Assembly: GCA_022825825.1 (NCBI GenBank)
Contig: JAJDWA010000060.1
Location: forward strand, 1-50,638
Direction of reading: 5' to 3'
Origin: Candidatus Poribacteria bacterium
GTDB lineage: Bacteria; Poribacteria; WGA-4E; WGA-3G
DNA length: 50,638 nt
The position numbers were made by a program, and so were the translations under genes. Under the pieces are notes generated by a model, which was not told where the DNA came from, made no database searches, and was given only the letters and a program-made list of their open reading frames with translations. Below are positions 42,601-50,587 of this stretch, one piece after another. How positions within the stretch are numbered: the stretch's first letter is position 1; the number at the start of each line of letters is the position of its first letter.

Positions 42601-43381
42601 TTATATCGTTTTGTCCCGGGGCCAACAATAATTTGCCGTGAATGCGGCCCCTCTTTAATTCAATATGATAGTTTCCCACCGTTTCATCAAGATGGACACT
42701 ACCTGTATCAGAGTTTATCTCTATCTTTCCGCGCAGATGGTGAAGGAATATCTCTCCATCTATTACTTTGAGTTGAACCGCGATATCTGGCGGTGTGTTA
42801 ATTATGTAATTTAAATGGAGATGTTTTTTTATCGCAGATTCACTTTGACCTTCTAATATTACCTTGAATGCTTCTTCAGGTAGTTGTGAATTCAACTGAA
42901 GTGTACCATCTTCTTTTGTTCCAATTAGAGAGATGTTTTCCAGAAAGGTTTTCGTTAAGATAGGGTGATGTTGCAGTACACGTTTTTCAAGCGTAACGCT
43001 AATCGTGTCTTTATCTTCAACGTTACTGTCTATAGCGACTATTTTAATGTTCCCAGGGATATCTAAATTGAGTGCTAATAGATAGACATCGTCAAAACCG
43101 AAATTCTGTGAAGTAGTTAAAGCGGGAGATTGTGTTTGTTCGCTGAAAGATGGTGAACGTGGCGTGTCTGTTGTTTCATCCTCGGCTGCTTCAATAGGCT
43201 GAGTAGAAAAGAGACATATTCCAAATAGTACGAAGCAAAACAGATAATACCCTAATTTAATCGGAAGCCGTAGAATAAGATTGAAGTGGGTAGCAGTATG
43301 AGAATATAAATCTGCAAAGTTGCTTGATATGGTATTAGCGGTAACCCTATAAGTTGCAGACAACATCCCAAATATCCTCAT
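39602..43381 (-). CDS. Outer-membrane fusion: DUF4097-like, CBM9-like, POTRA and Omp85 barrel
   Basis: A 1259-residue exported protein. After an unusually long N-terminus comes a hydrophobic helix (about 43-66, ending IEAAEDE). About 100-330 are repetitive strands as in DUF4097/adhesin-like beta-helices. A Pro-rich linker leads to a CBM9/DOMON-like domain at about 375-600 (VIDGNLSETVWLNAAAL, VYLMWDKENLYIGVRAH). About 615-870 show POTRA-like repeats (VTAVEIEGNKIIPTEVV, IQFTGNRRISRSELKSAL). About 885-1259 form a barrel with the Omp85 signature YLGGATTLRGYDFNTFAGDK and a terminal Phe. A second ATG at 43366 has GAGG upstream and may be the true start. Secretion or surface-carbohydrate role is inferred. 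Confidence 0.85.
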   Translation of the reverse strand: MRIFGMLSATYRVTANTISSNFADLYSHTATHFNLILRLPIKLGYYLFCFVLFGICLFSTQPIEAAEDETTDTPRSPSFSEQTQSPALTTSQNFGFDDVYLLALNLDIPGNIKIVAIDSNVEDKDTISVTLEKRVLQHHPILTKTFLENISLIGTKEDGTLQLNSQLPEEAFKVILEGQSESAIKKHLHLNYIINTPPDIAVQLKVIDGEIFLHHLRGKIEINSDTGSVHLDETVGNYHIELKRGRIHGKLLLAPGQNDIKTHNGSIDLTVLDSFAAPLDLTALGGGIRLLLPNNYAADVELKSEKQRYIINLPSEIDNNMGVLNEGGPLLRLTTTDVISVFPDPRTRNLPERTKPDVSEETPPIELVQPIPQTVQSPVIDGNLSETVWLNAAALSAFQSPTGTETAENQTDVYLMWDKENLYIGVRAHIQDTQIPRVSQTQLDSPIWEDESVEILLDMNPETEPYSHLIVNPIGGLFDQWVTKEGFPNFRFAPTGVEREQINDSTEQFKGDSSWNSHAKVATQINANFWSFEIAIPRKYERKHEVSTWLFNIHRKAQVKSVIGEDLNPSVQHEYSYWAPMYDEEYPWWPHWKEGMGKLKLSADPSHTSETFKVTENFKVTAVEIEGNKIIPTEVVLEQIPIAPGNIFTNEQLSRLIAELENFDWFEEVQLKTIVPKNDAPKSLPINLHGTSLKDAESDGSGDDKIENLPKTEPVKVNVQISVTEAPVKFASQIKINGHRSFPAQFIKNWFDLSPGYFADTNIKLKQQMIADFYVNRGFPFAKVTREFVNDVLQYHVNEGYLDEIQFTGNRRISRSELKSALNINTKEVYFHSLGQTRINQLRKELSKNNEAFKSIRDWRVQREGGKNILIVDIEEEPFIKPGWYPIVGFSRVHGLVLGAGGTLSTHFTGEEQLFGSISGGFSSKILNYSLGVEKSFFRRFPLAMGVGFFKLTDVSSNTYRLLPAETNLGAAVYGTALEDYYQRKGEQIWVAQTFGASSLLRLEFTQEDHDNLSKSTDWSYLDRNRIKRGNPRIDRGYLKMISLGYTFDTRDKKSTIKRPQNLGSHLFLWPNERTRRGWRGHLGIELAGGSLGGEWTFNFYKFELVRYTPLFGAHHLNIRLSGDYSDAPLPRQRLLYLGGATTLRGYDFNTFAGDKRILLNIEYRFLQETRFNTDIDAVFGWALIAFFDTGQTWQSTENTFSDFSVNEFKSSVGVGISFFISPPAGFQPLSGSVEIAVPLTVEYSLRTPRLILRLERMF

Positions 43382-43406
43382 TTAATTTGATTCATGTAAA
43401 AATGAC

Positions 43407-43435
43407 TTGACACTAATAACATAATACTTTATACT
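43407..43435 (+). promoter_or_regulatory. Strong sigma-70-like promoter before the isomerase-like gene
   Basis: TTGACA (43407-43412), a 17-nt spacer and TATACT (43430-43435), about 95 bp before the ATG at 43529. The divergent Omp85 fusion starts at 43381 or 43366. Confidence 0.65.
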
Positions 43436-43528
43436 TAATTAAAATGTCAAGAAGTTTGTTAGAAATAAGGTAACTTATAATAGACCTTATCGTTAACGTA
43501 CCAGAAAAGTTATGACCGGAGCAAGTAG

Positions 43529-44572
43529 ATGTCCAATTCGCTAACAGAATACCGTTTTTCTTTTGGTCCTTGGAATATACACGAGGGTGCTGATCCTTTT
43601 GGACCGCCAGTTCGAGAATCGTACAGTTTTGATGAGAAGGTAGATTTTTACCGAGACCTTGGTTTTGTTGGAATTCAATTTCACGATGATGATGTTGTGC
43701 CCGATATTGACGACAAAACGCACGCGCAGTTAGTATCTCGTGCCAAAAATGTTAAAACACAACTTGATAATCAGGGTTTGGTTACCGAGGTTGTAGCACC
43801 ACGGTTGTGGGAGTCACCACAAACAATTGATGGAGCTTTTACCTCAAATTCGAAAGAAGAAAGACAGTATGCCCTGGAACGTTCCAAACGTTGTATTGAT
43901 ATTGCTAACGAATTGGAGTGCAAAAACTTTGTTCTGTGGCTTGCACGTGAAGGCACTTATATTCGTGAAACAAAGAGTTCCTCAGATGCAGTAGGTCAGC
44001 TTTTAGACGCAATTAACGTTTTACTTGATTATGATGCTGAAATTCGTATTCTGATTGAACCGAAGCCGAATGAGCCGATGGATATTGCTTATATACCAAC
44101 GATAGGGCACGCAATTGGTTTGGCTTACGCGAGTACAGACCCTGATCGGGTAGGTGGATTAATTGAAAGTGCCCATGCTATTCTTGCGGGATTAGAACCA
44201 TCCGATGAAATGGGTTACGCCTTGTACCATAACAAACTCTGGAGTGTGCATCTTAACGATCAAAACGGTCTTAAATTTGATCAGGATAAAGCGTTCGGTT
44301 CAGCCAATTTACGTCGTGCATTTAATCAGGTGCGAGTACTTGAAGAGAACGGTTACGGTAGAAACGGAGAATTTGTGGGTTTAGATGTCAAAGTAATGCG
44401 TACGCAGCCCCGTGATATTTCGACCAAACATTTATTGAGCAGCCGCAGAACCTTTCTCAACCTACTTGAAAAGGTTCGGACATTAGACAGAAAAGTGGAG
44501 CAGGAGTTTATTACAGCACGAGATTACGAAGGTTTAGATTTTTACATACTCGAACACCTACTTGGAAAATAA
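43529..44572 (+). CDS. Xylose-isomerase-like TIM-barrel protein
   Basis: A 347-residue protein that follows the short class of xylose isomerases (actinobacterial XylA) along much of its length: FHDDDVVPDI (catalytic His and Asp), LWLAREGTYI, IEPKPNEPMDIAYIPTIGHAI (metal Glu and catalytic Lys), IESAHAILAG (Glu and His), DQDKAFGSANLRRAF and LDVKVMR. One metal-ligand position differs: where XylA has HIDLN, this protein has SVHLND, so Asp becomes His. GGAG precedes the ATG. It may isomerise a different aldose. Transcribed from the strong promoter at 43407; adenylate kinase follows 100 bp later. Confidence 0.8.
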   Translation: MSNSLTEYRFSFGPWNIHEGADPFGPPVRESYSFDEKVDFYRDLGFVGIQFHDDDVVPDIDDKTHAQLVSRAKNVKTQLDNQGLVTEVVAPRLWESPQTIDGAFTSNSKEERQYALERSKRCIDIANELECKNFVLWLAREGTYIRETKSSSDAVGQLLDAINVLLDYDAEIRILIEPKPNEPMDIAYIPTIGHAIGLAYASTDPDRVGGLIESAHAILAGLEPSDEMGYALYHNKLWSVHLNDQNGLKFDQDKAFGSANLRRAFNQVRVLEENGYGRNGEFVGLDVKVMRTQPRDISTKHLLSSRRTFLNLLEKVRTLDRKVEQEFITARDYEGLDFYILEHLLGK

Positions 44573-44673
44573 CAATTGCTATTTGGTGCGTGCTGTTTTT
44601 CAAACCTAAAGGAACACCAACCTGATTGTATTAGAACATCAACATTAAGGAAGGTAAGAGGAAAGCAATAAGA

Positions 44674-45324
44674 ATGGTAATGGATAATCAACCTCTATTT
44701 GAGGAGGGAGGCCCCTGTTTTCAATCTGTACTATTAGTTGGTCCTCCAGGAGTCGGCAAGGGAACACAAGGAAAATTGCTATCACATATTCCTGGCATTT
44801 TTCACATTTCCAGCGGGGATATGTTACGAGAACTTGATGAAAACTCCGAATACGGACAACTCTTTCAGAAACATGCAACAAAAGGTAAGTTTGTTCCAGA
44901 CGAAGCTACTATTAGAATATGGAAGGACTATGTCTGGTCCAAAATAGAACAAAAGGTTTATGATCCACAAACCGACCTGCTTGTTCTTGATGGCATCCCT
45001 CGAAGCATTGCGCAAGCCGAATTATTATCTCCCTATATTAATGTTATTAAGATCCTATTTATGGTCTGTGAGGATCGGGAAGTAATGTTTGAACGTATCC
45101 GTGGGCGGGCACTTAAAGAAAACCGCAAGGATGATGCGGACGAATTAGTGGTTCGCGACCGATGGAATGTCTATAAACAGCTAACCGAACCGATGATTGA
45201 TTACTACCCACAAGAAATAGTTAGGATTCTTGATGCGGATACTATTCCATCTGAGGTGTTATCAAAAATTTTAGAAGAGATCGTTCCGATTCAAAAAAAA
45301 TGTTTTTCTCTACCACGCTTATGA
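44674..45324 (+). CDS. adk: Adenylate kinase family protein
   Basis: Transfers phosphate between ATP and AMP (or another NMP). A 216-residue protein with LLVGPPGVGKGTQGKLL (P-loop), FHISSGDMLRELD (AMP site), VLDGIPRSIAQAELL and RIRGRALKENRKDDADELVVRDR, a short lid without zinc Cys. Start ATG at 44674 with GAGGAAAG upstream; another ATG follows two codons later. An N-terminal extension of about 17 residues before the P-loop strand is longer than usual. The gene is not next to ribosomal protein genes, so it may be a second copy. Confidence 0.88.
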   Translation: MVMDNQPLFEEGGPCFQSVLLVGPPGVGKGTQGKLLSHIPGIFHISSGDMLRELDENSEYGQLFQKHATKGKFVPDEATIRIWKDYVWSKIEQKVYDPQTDLLVLDGIPRSIAQAELLSPYINVIKILFMVCEDREVMFERIRGRALKENRKDDADELVVRDRWNVYKQLTEPMIDYYPQEIVRILDADTIPSEVLSKILEEIVPIQKKCFSLPRL

Positions 45325-45363
45325 CCATCTTCCGTATTTTCTTCAAATACACAAAGCATACCG

Positions 45364-46980
45364 TTATTCGATCCGGCGATATAGGCGTATCTCTGGATGG
45401 ATAAGCGCTCGCATTGGGAATGGGGCGCCTTTATCCGATATTTGGATACCAAGGAATTGTGGCGAGCGTTGAAATGTTTTGTACAATTGGTAACGGTTTG
45501 CTGCCCCTAACACCTTTTCGTAAAATTCTAATGTCTTTTCTGTTTCAATCTTTTTTAACGGATACCAATCCTGCTGTTTATATTTTTTAGGGTGCATCGC
45601 ATATTTCTGGAAAACTTCACGGTTAGGTTGGATTATTAAAGCCCATTTCGATTTCTCACCCGCAGGGACCATATCTCTATCCAATTCAGGTATAAGCCAA
45701 TCGAATAAGATTTCTGGAGCCCGGGCAATTGAACTGTCGTGTGGGACATTTACTGATATCCATTCAGATGCTTCCTGTCCGGTAGGTTGGGATAGCAGGA
45801 CGGAAGCAAATGCTGCGGTGTAAACAAATGAATAAAGCCAAACAGCACTTCCGAAGATGATACAAAGCCGCTTGTCAAGTGCGACAAGAAATACAGCGGC
45901 AAGAACTGTAAGTGCAGGATAGAGAATCAACAAATGACGTGTGAAAGACACTTTGAACGTCCCAATAAACATTAGATATGGAATTACAAAAGCAAGTATT
46001 ATCAATCCCTTCTGTCCTTTTTCATCAGTAAACAGATTTGTAGTAGTAGATTTTTTCAAAGATGGTACTGATTTAGCCAGTGCATAGACGACTCCAACAC
46101 TTACCAGTAGTGCAAGGGGCAATCCCATACCCCACCTCAAGAGTGTCCACAAGTATAAAAACCGACTTAGCCAACCTGTCTCTCCAGTTGCAAATAGTCC
46201 GAAGTGCCCGCGATGATAGTGCATAGTTTCATACCAAAAGTCATCATAAAAGAGATTCCATTCTGATGACATCAGATCAATCAGCCAATACGGACAGATT
46301 AGTGTAAAGGTAATGGCAGCAACGCCAGCTATCGTGGCAAACTTGCGATAAAAGTTTTCTGTCCGAACAAAAATTAAAAGAGAGAAACCGACAAAGACGG
46401 TTGGAAACTTCACTGCCATGCCGATCCCCGCCACAGTACCTAACCACAGGCAAGTTCGGAGCGTCAGGTGCGTATCTTGTACAGCTAACCAAAGGAATAA
46501 GGTTACACAAAAGGTTGCAGGAATGTCAACAAGTGCGAAACGCGATTCGTTTGTGGCGTGCAACATCGCAACAGCTAAAAATCCGGCTGCAATTTGTCCT
46601 AAGCGTTTGTTGCGAACCCTCGTTCCAAGGCAGTAAGTTAACCAGATCGTGCCTATTGACAATAGGACATTAATGAACCGTGCTATCCAGATCACACGCG
46701 CTTCGGTTAAAGGCAATCCGAAAATAGAAAGAACTTTGCCCACCACAGCAATTAAATAAAACCATGCTGTGCCGGGCCAGTTATAGATTTCTGGAGGGGC
46801 AGTGAAATTGATGAGGTTTAAAATGTCTTGTGCAATTAGGATTTCGCGAGGATCGGGTGTATTAGGTAAACCGACACCTATACCAAGAATGCGAAGTCCA
46901 AAACCGATAGCAAGAATAGCAGGCATTATCAAAAGATTGAGATTGTATGTGCTATTTTTTAGTGCAATCGGTAATTTCAT
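45364..46980 (-). CDS. Membrane glycosyltransferase, GT39/ArnT-like
   Basis: Polytopic membrane protein of about 538 residues with roughly 11-12 helices and a soluble C-terminal part. The first periplasmic loop (PNTPDPREILIAQDIL) holds the acidic residue expected for lipid-phosphosugar-dependent transferases of the PMT/ArnT fold. The later loop has NLFYDDFWYETMHYHRGHFG. The ATG at 46980 is preferred; a GTG at 47010 would overlap the upstream GNAT gene. Acceptor and sugar unknown. The nearby GNAT protein runs in the same direction 8 bp upstream. Confidence 0.85.
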   Translation of the reverse strand: MKLPIALKNSTYNLNLLIMPAILAIGFGLRILGIGVGLPNTPDPREILIAQDILNLINFTAPPEIYNWPGTAWFYLIAVVGKVLSIFGLPLTEARVIWIARFINVLLSIGTIWLTYCLGTRVRNKRLGQIAAGFLAVAMLHATNESRFALVDIPATFCVTLFLWLAVQDTHLTLRTCLWLGTVAGIGMAVKFPTVFVGFSLLIFVRTENFYRKFATIAGVAAITFTLICPYWLIDLMSSEWNLFYDDFWYETMHYHRGHFGLFATGETGWLSRFLYLWTLLRWGMGLPLALLVSVGVVYALAKSVPSLKKSTTTNLFTDEKGQKGLIILAFVIPYLMFIGTFKVSFTRHLLILYPALTVLAAVFLVALDKRLCIIFGSAVWLYSFVYTAAFASVLLSQPTGQEASEWISVNVPHDSSIARAPEILFDWLIPELDRDMVPAGEKSKWALIIQPNREVFQKYAMHPKKYKQQDWYPLKKIETEKTLEFYEKVLGAANRYQLYKTFQRSPQFLGIQISDKGAPFPMRALIHPEIRLYRRIE

Positions 46981-46988
46981 TTTGGATG

Positions 46989-47585
46989 CTAACGCGACAC
47001 TTTTTCCCACAATTCAGTAGAAAGGGATTCTCGTACTTGCACAATCTGCGTAGTCATAAGTGGGAGTTCTAATTTTTTCAGCGTCTTTTCCCACCGCTCA
47101 GGTTGTGTGTCGTCAACGTAGACAGGCACAAATCCGAGATTTAGATAGGTTTTGATAGCAGGGACGCGAAAATCATCTGTGTCGAGCATAGAACAGCAAA
47201 ACCCATTATCGCGAAAATAGTAAAGAACAGCAAGCGATACCCATTTACCCAGTTTTTGCCCTGTATGTTTGCCTAAAACACCTACCATGTGAACGTATCC
47301 GACATCTGTTTCGTCAACAGATTGTCGCCATGCACATGCTGTGCCGACAGGGATATCGTGATGTGTTACGAAATAGAGTCCATCTGGAACAAATACGTCT
47401 CGTCCGGTAATTTCATTGCGCGTATCTTGTGCTGTGCGTTCCCTTCCACCGAATGAATCGCTGATGATGTTTGCCCAATGAACCTCATCACCTTCACGGT
47501 AGGTTCGTAAACCGTAGCCTGTGGGCAGTTTTAATTTCGGTAAATCTTTTAGGTTGGGACGAACCATTCTAAGTTGTCGTGCCAT
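46989..47585 (-). CDS. GNAT-family N-acetyltransferase
   Basis: A 198-residue protein with a GNAT core: YREGDEVHWANIISDSF, then VGYVHMVGVLGKHTGQKLGKWVSLAVLYYF, where VxPxxxGxGxG-like loop becomes VLGKHTGQKLGK for acetyl-CoA binding, and YLNLGFVPVYVDD near the end. GAGGAATT precedes the ATG. Upstream of, and probably co-transcribed with, the glycosyltransferase; a role in modifying a sugar or small molecule is possible but unproven. Confidence 0.85.
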   Translation of the reverse strand: MARQLRMVRPNLKDLPKLKLPTGYGLRTYREGDEVHWANIISDSFGGRERTAQDTRNEITGRDVFVPDGLYFVTHHDIPVGTACAWRQSVDETDVGYVHMVGVLGKHTGQKLGKWVSLAVLYYFRDNGFCCSMLDTDDFRVPAIKTYLNLGFVPVYVDDTQPERWEKTLKKLELPLMTTQIVQVRESLSTELWEKVSR

Positions 47586-47699
47586 CTACGAATTCCTCTG
47601 ACTTTCTGCTAATCATTTCAACCTACAGATTATCTCATTATAGCATAGATAAAAAACAATCCAGAGGCATTCAATTGTCTAAATACAATTAGATTATAC

Positions 47700-47731
47700 C
47701 AGATATAGCGTGACTTTACACGCTATATCTG
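47700..47731. repeat. Perfect 13-bp palindrome
   Basis: CAGATATAGCGTG (47700-47712) pairs with CACGCTATATCTG (47719-47731) around ACTTTA. It lies upstream of the GNAT gene and before the transposase remnant. No T run follows, so it is not an obvious terminator; it may be an insertion-sequence end or an operator. Confidence 0.6.
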
Positions 47732-47775
47732 ATGGACTTTACCTTAAAAGTAACCAAAATCTTATGAGGTGAATA

Positions 47776-47937
47776 ATGACCAAAACAAAATCTCGCCATC
47801 TACTTGATATGTTAGCAGAAGTTCCTGATTTGCGCAATCCACGCGGTAAACGGCCAGGGTTATTTAGTTTTAGGTTTTTCGGACAAATTTTTAACACTTA
47901 CCGGCCTAGGGTATTAACTTTGAGTAAATCTCAATAA
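47776..47937 (+). pseudogene. 5' remnant of an ISAs1-family transposase
   Basis: GAGGTGAATA then ATG opens a 53-codon frame starting MTKTKSRHLLDMLAEVPDLR then NPRGKRPG, which matches the N-terminal helper domain (LAEVPDPRxxxGRRHPL type) of ISAs1 transposases. After about 28 codons the similarity stops exactly where a family E repeat begins (47857). The catalytic DDE domain is absent. So the insertion sequence is dead; the start codon and ribosome binding site are still intact. Confidence 0.7.
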
Positions 47938-47964
47938 CGGAAAAATCTTAAAACTAAATAACCC
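47857..47964. repeat. Miniature TIR element, family E
   Basis: GGGTTATTTAGTTTTAG at the left and the inverse of GGGTTATTTAGTTTTAAG at the right, running into CGG-AAAAAT words. About 108 bp, interrupting or truncating the transposase remnant. Only one copy in the window. Confidence 0.65.
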
Positions 47965-47984
47965 TACATACCCCCTTATATCTG

Positions 47985-48013
47985 TTGCCTTGTTTCAGCA
48001 GATATGGTATGAT
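47985..48013 (+). promoter_or_regulatory. Promoter placing the start site at the ATG (leaderless mRNA)
   Basis: TTGCCT (47985-47990), a 17-nt spacer and TATGAT (48008-48013). The ATG at 48020 lies 6 nt after the -10 box, where transcription would begin, and no ribosome binding site is visible before it. Confidence 0.45.
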
Positions 48014-48019
48014 AGAAAC

Positions 48020-49912
48020 ATGCATCAAAATGAACCAAGCGCGATTCAGGAAGTTGAGAAACCGTCAACACTCCGTTTTTTTGTTGGTACTCTCCTCTTC
48101 GGTTCTATCCTTATTATTCTAACCTGTTACTGGATTATCTCTGCAGAAAACCGTGTGGTATGGGAACTCACAGATTTTTCAATCTTTCCCACCGTGCTTT
48201 TCACATTCTTTCTGCTTGCAGCCCTTTCACCTTTCCTAAGAAGATTGTTAAAACGGGCTGCACCGACTTCGCGCGAACTCGCGTTGACTTACATTATGGT
48301 TTCGGTTGCAACCGCGCTTGCTGGACATGATATCGTTCGGCAATTAGTGCCAATGATAGCAAACGCTGGTTGGTTCGCAACACCGGAAAATGAATGGTCA
48401 GATATCTTTTTTCGCTTTCTGCCAACATGGTTGACAATTACCGATCGAAAAATTCTGCAAGGCTATTTTGAAGGAGACGACTCCTTTTGGCAACCCCACT
48501 ACATGGAGGCGTGGATGTGGCCAATTGTTGCGTGGAGCGGTTTGGTGATTGTGCTACTGTTTATGATGTTATGCATCAATATCATCATCCGTAAACAGTG
48601 GATTGACCATGAAAAGCTGAGTTATCCTTTGACAACGCTCCCTGTTGAATTACTCGGCAATACATCTAACCTCTTTCGCAATAAGCTAATTTGGCTCGGT
48701 TTTGGGATTGCATTTGGACTTGAGATTCTGGCAGGATTGAATTATCTTTTTCCCGTTATTCCCTCGCTAAAAATTAAGTATCAACTCTACTTTCCAGATC
48801 GTCCTTGGAACGCCATTGGACGCTTACCGATTTATGTGTATCCATTTGCAATAGGGTTAGGCTATTTAATGCCGTTGGATTTAGCGTTGTCTTTCTGGGG
48901 ATTTTACCTTTTTTGGGGGTTGCAGCGCGTCTTTTTTACTGCAATAGGTTGGACAACAGCAATTAGTTTTCAAACAGAGCAACGGGCAGGGGCATGGATC
49001 GGAATAGGATTGCTTGCACTGGTAACAAGTCGGAAAGAAATTTTGAAGGTGTTAGGGGGCGTATTCTCATTTAGATCGAAAGATCGTTTATATCAACTTG
49101 CTGTATTTGGCTTGATATTTGGATTAGGTGTTGTCCTGATATTTTGGTATTTCGCGGGGTTATCGCCATGGGTAGCACTCGGGTATTTTAGTATCTATTT
49201 AGTGTTGTGCATCGGTATGACTCGTATGCGTGCAGAGCTTGGTCCACCCACACACGAGTTGCACGGGGTTCATCCTGACCGAATTATGTTGCTATTTTTA
49301 GGGAGTCGTCCATTGGGGGCGCAGAATTTAACAAATACTACCTTACTATCTTGGCTTGCTTACGGCTATCGGTGCCATCCAATGCCGCACCAATTGGAGG
49401 CATTTAAGATCGGCAAGCACTTCCACCTCCGTGAGAATCGGTTAGTCATTGCCTTGATAGTAGCATCAATTGTAGGCGCCGTCATTTCCATTGTCGGCCA
49501 TGTCGCGCTCTATTACGAATTTCGGTTTGCACGGTGGGGAGTCGGTGAATTTAACCGCTTACAAAATTGGATTACTGTCCCGCGCGCACCGAATCTCACT
49601 GCTATTCAACACATGGGTTTTGGCTTCCTATTAACCGGTGTGTTGACAGTTCTCAAACGGCAGTTTTTGTGGTGGCCGTTTTATCCAGTAGGGTATGCCG
49701 TTGGTAACGGTTGGGCTATCGGATGGATGTGGTTCTCAATTTTCTTGGGGTGGCTCTTCAAGAGGCTACTTTTTACAGGGGGCGGTGTCCGTGCTTACCG
49801 CCGGGCGTTACCCTTGTTCTTAGGTCTTATCTTTGGTCAATTCCTTGCTGGAAGCCTATGGAGTTTGTTAGGTGTGCTGTTTAACAAAAACATGTACACC
49901 CTCTTCCCGTAA
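48020..49912 (+). CDS. Polytopic membrane protein, DUF6785/DUF6784 type
   Basis: A 630-residue protein with 12 or more membrane helices. I recognise the pattern of the DUF6785 (N-terminal) and DUF6784 (C-terminal) pair often found in Planctomycetes, Armatimonadetes and Poribacteria: RELALTYIMVSVATALAGHDI, DHEKLSYPLTTLPVEL, TRMRAELGPPTHELHGVHPD and GWAIGWMWFSIFLGWL. The EKLSYPL and RAELGPP segments recall OPT-type transporters, so transport is a fair guess, but the ligand is unknown. The ATG at 48020 is preferred to 47990, which lies inside the predicted promoter. Its stop is 4 bp from that of the convergent STAS gene. Confidence 0.8.
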   Translation: MHQNEPSAIQEVEKPSTLRFFVGTLLFGSILIILTCYWIISAENRVVWELTDFSIFPTVLFTFFLLAALSPFLRRLLKRAAPTSRELALTYIMVSVATALAGHDIVRQLVPMIANAGWFATPENEWSDIFFRFLPTWLTITDRKILQGYFEGDDSFWQPHYMEAWMWPIVAWSGLVIVLLFMMLCINIIIRKQWIDHEKLSYPLTTLPVELLGNTSNLFRNKLIWLGFGIAFGLEILAGLNYLFPVIPSLKIKYQLYFPDRPWNAIGRLPIYVYPFAIGLGYLMPLDLALSFWGFYLFWGLQRVFFTAIGWTTAISFQTEQRAGAWIGIGLLALVTSRKEILKVLGGVFSFRSKDRLYQLAVFGLIFGLGVVLIFWYFAGLSPWVALGYFSIYLVLCIGMTRMRAELGPPTHELHGVHPDRIMLLFLGSRPLGAQNLTNTTLLSWLAYGYRCHPMPHQLEAFKIGKHFHLRENRLVIALIVASIVGAVISIVGHVALYYEFRFARWGVGEFNRLQNWITVPRAPNLTAIQHMGFGFLLTGVLTVLKRQFLWWPFYPVGYAVGNGWAIGWMWFSIFLGWLFKRLLFTGGGVRAYRRALPLFLGLIFGQFLAGSLWSLLGVLFNKNMYTLFP

Positions 49913-49916
49913 TAAC

Positions 49917-50261
49917 TTAAAAATCTTCCAGTGCCTCCGCTTCAGAAGCATAAACGCCGATACTTTGTGTCAAACCGATGGTATTAAAAATTGTTCTTAC
50001 CTGCATCGCTGGATGTGCAATTCGCAACGTTTGTCCTTTATCCCGTGTCTTCCAGAGTAATTTAATTATTGTGCCAAACCCGCTACTTGTAATAAAACTT
50101 TGCCGATCGAAGTTAAGCAACAGTTTGGTTGCTTCCTGCACGCCATTGTCAGCGTACGCATCGTTAAGAGCTTCTTCAGATTCGTTAGTTAAGTAACCGG
50201 TAATGTCAAATATAGCAACGTCGCCTTCGTGTCGAATAGAGACTTGTGGTTGTGCTCTCAC
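49917..50261 (-). CDS. STAS-domain protein, anti-sigma-factor antagonist type
   Basis: A single STAS domain of about 114 residues: VAIFDITGYLTNESEEALND, LLLNFDRQSFITSSGFGTII and LRIAHPAMQVRTIFNTIGL. The Ser in ITSSGF corresponds to the phosphorylated Ser of SpoIIAA-like proteins, although the usual Asp before SSG is Thr here. I start at the GTG at 50261 because AGGAGG (50267-50272) stands 5 nt before it; a longer frame from 50288 would contain that site inside the gene. No partner kinase/anti-sigma gene is in the window. Confidence 0.88.
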   Translation of the reverse strand: MRAQPQVSIRHEGDVAIFDITGYLTNESEEALNDAYADNGVQEATKLLLNFDRQSFITSSGFGTIIKLLWKTRDKGQTLRIAHPAMQVRTIFNTIGLTQSIGVYASEAEALEDF

Positions 50262-50331
50262 ATTTTCCTCCTCAAGAACTGCATCCATAATATATAAATA
50301 AAACCCCTAATTTATTTAGTGCTATAGTTTG

Positions 50332-50587
50332 GACAATTTTAATAGTTATCTGAAATTTATTTAATGAAATACTGTGCATCCTAACCAGTTTTGTTTTTCC
50401 ACCTGTCGCCCCGCTGGGGCTTTGTGTCTGGAAGTTTCATGTTCTATACACATTCCGCCCCTCTGGGGCTGTTCAGATATGTATAAAACATCCTTTTCTA
50501 CAAGTTACGATCCCTAAGAAAACTCGTAAATAGTAGAGAATCTTTGAGCACACAACATAAATCATAATATAACTGTCCAAACTATAG
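50332..50587. mobile_element. Non-autonomous transposable element, family B, with 9-bp target duplication
   Basis: CTATAGTTTGGACA (50332-50345) and TGTCCAAACTATAG (50574-50587) are perfect 14-bp inverted ends. TATTTAGTG flanks both sides (50323-50331, 50588-50596), a clean 9-bp target duplication. Inside are two palindromes, GCCCCGCTGGGGC (near 50408) and GCCCCTCTGGGGC (near 50458), GC-rich relatives of the CTCCGCTGGAG units in copy 1. There is no transposase gene. Confidence 0.85.
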
